This document shows positions 60,332-62,545 of a stretch of 62,545 nucleotides of DNA, piece after piece. The stretch is from Sulfuricurvum sp. (GTDB lineage Bacteria; Campylobacterota; Campylobacteria; Campylobacterales; Sulfurimonadaceae), in contig JAQTLL010000006.1 in the NCBI GenBank assembly GCA_028714915.1, positions 1 through 62,545 of the forward strand. The letters run 5' to 3'. The position numbers and the translations under genes were made by a program. How positions within the stretch are numbered: position 1 is the first letter of the stretch; every line of letters begins with the position of its first letter. The notes beneath the pieces are model-generated. The model had not been told where the DNA came from. It was given only the letters and a program-made list of their open reading frames with translations, and did not search any database.

Positions 60332-61636
60332 ATGAAAAAATGTTTATTTTTTATGGCCTGTGCGGCAACTATTTTGTACGGCCGTGAAATCAGCTTTACT
60401 GAGCTGCAATCTTCTGCTTCAGTAAATTCTCACCGTTTGAAACTGCGCAGTATTGATACCACTATCGAAGAAGCACGATTAGAAAGTATTTATTCAACGC
60501 TCTATCCGCAACTCTCTTTGGGCTATAACGGCGAATACAACCGTAATCTTGATCGTACTACCTCAGGTGCACTTGCGGTTGGTGATACGACGATCAACTC
60601 TGCGGTGCGCAATAAAGACTCACTTGCTTTACGTCTCAACTATGAACTTTATCACTTTGGTACAACCCTCAAACAAATCGAGATGTCTAAAAATGAGATT
60701 GCAGCAAAAAGACTCGAAGTGTGTAATGAAGAGACGAAACTCCATTTGGAAATCTTAGACCGTTACGCTCAAGCGCAAAAGGCTCAAAACGAACAGCGTT
60801 TTAAAAAGTCAATGCATACCTTACGTAAAGAACTCTATTTTTATAAACAGCGTCTCTATACTGCCGGAAAAGAGACCCGTGTTTCAGTAGGGGATGAAGC
60901 GATTCGTCTTATCGATCTGGAACACGATATCGAACGCTCGCTTATGACATACGAGGAAAATCTGATCGCACTGAGCAAACTCTCCCATGTAGAGCTTGAT
61001 CTCAAAGAGACACAACTATTATCACTTGCTACGAAAGCCGATGAGATTCATCTTCGCAGTTTTGAGAACAATTCACAAGCACGCCAATATCAAGAGAAAA
61101 TGGATGAGAAGAATGCTGAGATCTCGATGAACGAGCGCTCCCAGCTTCCGGTTGTATCGCTCTACTCAAATTACTATCTCTATGGGTCTGATCCCCATAA
61201 CGCCTATGATGCATTTAAAAGTATCCAACCCAACAGCTGGAATGCAGGTCTAAGTGTCCGATGGAATTTGTTTGAAGGGTTCAAATACAACAGTGAATCG
61301 GCGCGTCTTCATTTAGAACGTAATCGGATAGATGAAGAATATGCCCTTGCCAAACGTGAATTTGATGCAAATACCCAAACCAAACAACAACACTTACAAC
61401 GTCTAGCCATGCTCACCAAAAACGAAACCGAGGCACTTACTGAAACCCGCTCTAAGATTACAATGACCCAGCGTCTTCGTGCCGGAGGGGAGGCAGATGC
61501 GGTGAGTGAAGTGAGTGTAAAACTAGAGGGACTGGAGAGGGAGCTGACATTGGAATCAGAAAAGATACAACATGCCTATGAGGCGGAAGCATTGAAATTA
61601 CAACACGCAGGAGCCCAAGAATGCACAGCGCATTAA
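60332..61636 (+). CDS. TolC-family outer-membrane secretion protein
   Basis: The 434-residue protein has a signal peptide (residues 1-18) and long amphipathic helices with the TolC repeat pattern: LRLNYELYHFGTTLKQIEMSKNEI and a second half repeat NAGLSVRWNLFEGFKYNSESARL. It would form the outer-membrane channel of a type I secretion system. It overlaps the ABC exporter gene by 16 bp, so the two are one operon. The substrate is not in the window; large RTX-type adhesins are usual for Lap-type systems of this make-up. Confidence 0.85.
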   Translation: MKKCLFFMACAATILYGREISFTELQSSASVNSHRLKLRSIDTTIEEARLESIYSTLYPQLSLGYNGEYNRNLDRTTSGALAVGDTTINSAVRNKDSLALRLNYELYHFGTTLKQIEMSKNEIAAKRLEVCNEETKLHLEILDRYAQAQKAQNEQRFKKSMHTLRKELYFYKQRLYTAGKETRVSVGDEAIRLIDLEHDIERSLMTYEENLIALSKLSHVELDLKETQLLSLATKADEIHLRSFENNSQARQYQEKMDEKNAEISMNERSQLPVVSLYSNYYLYGSDPHNAYDAFKSIQPNSWNAGLSVRWNLFEGFKYNSESARLHLERNRIDEEYALAKREFDANTQTKQQHLQRLAMLTKNETEALTETRSKITMTQRLRAGGEADAVSEVSVKLEGLERELTLESEKIQHAYEAEALKLQHAGAQECTAH

Positions 61637-62545
61637 CCGCCCTCGAAGTAGCAGGCAAACTCAACCGCATTGCGATAGACACTCGTGTTATTATCAAAGA
61701 GTACGCCCTCAGTGAGCATGAACCCTCTATCGAAGAGCTAACCCGTATTGCAACGCGACAGGGGTTTCGTGCATCGATTAAAAAACTTCCCTTAGAGAAA
61801 CTTATCACCGATTATCCGATGCCGATCATTGTCCTCAAACATGACGGTACCTACATGAGTATTATTCAAGGCAATACAGAGAATCAAGAGCTTTTGGTCT
61901 TCGATATTACCAAAAAAGAGCCTTACATTATGACCTATGAGGAGTGCACCTCTCAGAGCTCAGGGAAAAGCATTGTCTTAAAACACCGTATTCTTAGTGC
62001 CGATGCCCGTTTCGGATTTGGATGGTTTTTTCGTCAGATTATGAAGTACAAAAAAATAATGGCGGAAGTGCTTATTGCCTCATTTGTTTTACAACTGTTT
62101 GGATTGATTACCCCTCTCTTTACACAAGTGATTTTAGACAAGGTTCTCGTCCACCGCTCTATGAGTACGCTGGATGTTCTCGCGGTGGCGTTTGTTGTTG
62201 TGGCGGTATTTGAGCTGATACTTAATCTTATCCGCAGTCACATCTTTGCTCACACCACTTCAAAGATCGATGCCAAGCTGGGAGCAAAGCTCTTTCACCA
62301 TCTTCTGGCACTGCCGTTTGTCTATTTCGAGAAACGCAAAGTAGGGAACATCATTGCCCGTGTTCGTGAGCTTGACCAAATACGAGAATTCATTGCCAAT
62401 AAATCAGTTACCCTTATCCTCGATGTTCTCTTCTCCGGGGTATTTGTTGCGGTGATGCTGATGTACAGCGTTAAGCTCACGTTGATCGTGTTGGCATTCG
62501 TGAGTATCATCGCGGCACTGTATTTGATTATTACTCCTGAGTTGC
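61621..62545 (+). CDS. Type I secretion ABC exporter with C39-like domain (partial)
   Basis: The visible 308 residues include an N-terminal C39-like domain (ALTALEVAGKLNRIAIDTRV), in which the catalytic Cys is missing, so it would bind substrate but not cleave it (as in HlyB-like CLD exporters). Then come at least four transmembrane helices of the ABC membrane domain: ASFVLQLFGLITPLFTQVILDKVLVHRS and VGNIIARVRELDQIREFI. The ATPase part lies beyond the window end. It overlaps the TolC-like gene; a membrane-fusion protein gene should follow. Confidence 0.9.
   Translation, partial: MHSALTALEVAGKLNRIAIDTRVIIKEYALSEHEPSIEELTRIATRQGFRASIKKLPLEKLITDYPMPIIVLKHDGTYMSIIQGNTENQELLVFDITKKEPYIMTYEECTSQSSGKSIVLKHRILSADARFGFGWFFRQIMKYKKIMAEVLIASFVLQLFGLITPLFTQVILDKVLVHRSMSTLDVLAVAFVVVAVFELILNLIRSHIFAHTTSKIDAKLGAKLFHHLLALPFVYFEKRKVGNIIARVRELDQIREFIANKSVTLILDVLFSGVFVAVMLMYSVKLTLIVLAFVSIIAALYLIITPEL

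Noticed and set aside
1..62545. Insertion sequences or transposase genes
   Set aside because: I found no transposase or integrase frame and no IS-like terminal inverted repeats, despite many gene fragments.

Overview
The window reads as part of a large plasmid or chromid of a Campylobacterota (epsilonproteobacterial) organism, most like Sulfuricurvum or Sulfurimonas. The extrachromosomal call rests on direct sequence evidence: an iteron array with a DnaA box next to a Rep_3-type initiator gene and a replicative helicase gene, and a parAB pair with two copies of a perfect 20-bp palindrome that look like parS. The lineage call is inference from base composition, gene style and protein families (heme c plus beta-barrel protein, many-PAS GGDEF-EAL protein, YqiA-like esterase, small Lys-rich protein).

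Layout. 1-2.1 kb: end of an off-window gene, a three-gene unknown operon and a Fic AMP-transferase. 2.3-6.6 kb: a compact minus-strand unit of about twelve small genes, mostly overlapping, seven or eight encoding tiny membrane proteins, plus an RNase H-fold protein and a lone WGR-domain protein; I know no described system with this make-up. 7.1-11.8 kb: radical SAM protein, DUF4143 ATPase, DEDDh exonuclease, Y-family polymerase and HU. 11.9-16.2 kb: tRNA-Arg(CCT), iteron origin, rep, helicase, parA, parB, parS. 16.2-19.7 kb: SWIM-SNF2 helicase.

20-24.3 kb is a four-gene envelope glycan/lipid operon (flippase-like membrane protein, GT9, GT83, PAP2) behind a promoter with tandem TTCACAC boxes. 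24.3-26.3 kb holds gene wreckage (an internally deleted Mg2+ P-type ATPase) and DUF3147 and DUF167 genes. 26.6-40.4 kb is a nine-gene alpha-glucan (glycogen) island: sugar-nucleotide transferase fused to a degenerate phosphohexomutase, three GH57 enzymes, GalT-like protein, glycogen synthase, DUF4912 protein, ROK glucokinase and an alpha-glucan phosphorylase that has Ser where PLP-dependent phosphorylases carry the cofactor Lys. No GlgC, GH13 branching enzyme or GlgX is present, so the island looks self-contained and GH57-based. It could store and remobilise glucan: NDP-glucose to GlgA, branching by GH57, degradation by GH57 enzymes and phosphorylase, and recovery of glucose by the ROK kinase.

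40.7-46 kb: a multi-PAS GGDEF-EAL protein and a heme c outer-membrane protein, the latter behind the same TTCACAC tandem box. 46.3-52.2 kb: small secreted or membrane proteins, an AAA ATPase, a thioredoxin-like pair and several decayed genes. 52.2-59.5 kb: an esterase with an apparent dinucleotide frameshift, an array of unknown small proteins including an ankyrin protein, a nucleotidyltransferase-fold gene and a PrpA-like phosphatase, the last two each preceded by a copy of the same roughly 70-bp promoter-bearing repeat. 59.5-60 kb is a junction of two gene fragments. 60.3-62.5 kb begins a type I secretion operon (TolC-like protein and an ABC exporter cut by the window end).

Many gene remnants, the plasmid functions and the cassette-like arrays show a replicon built by repeated acquisition and decay.
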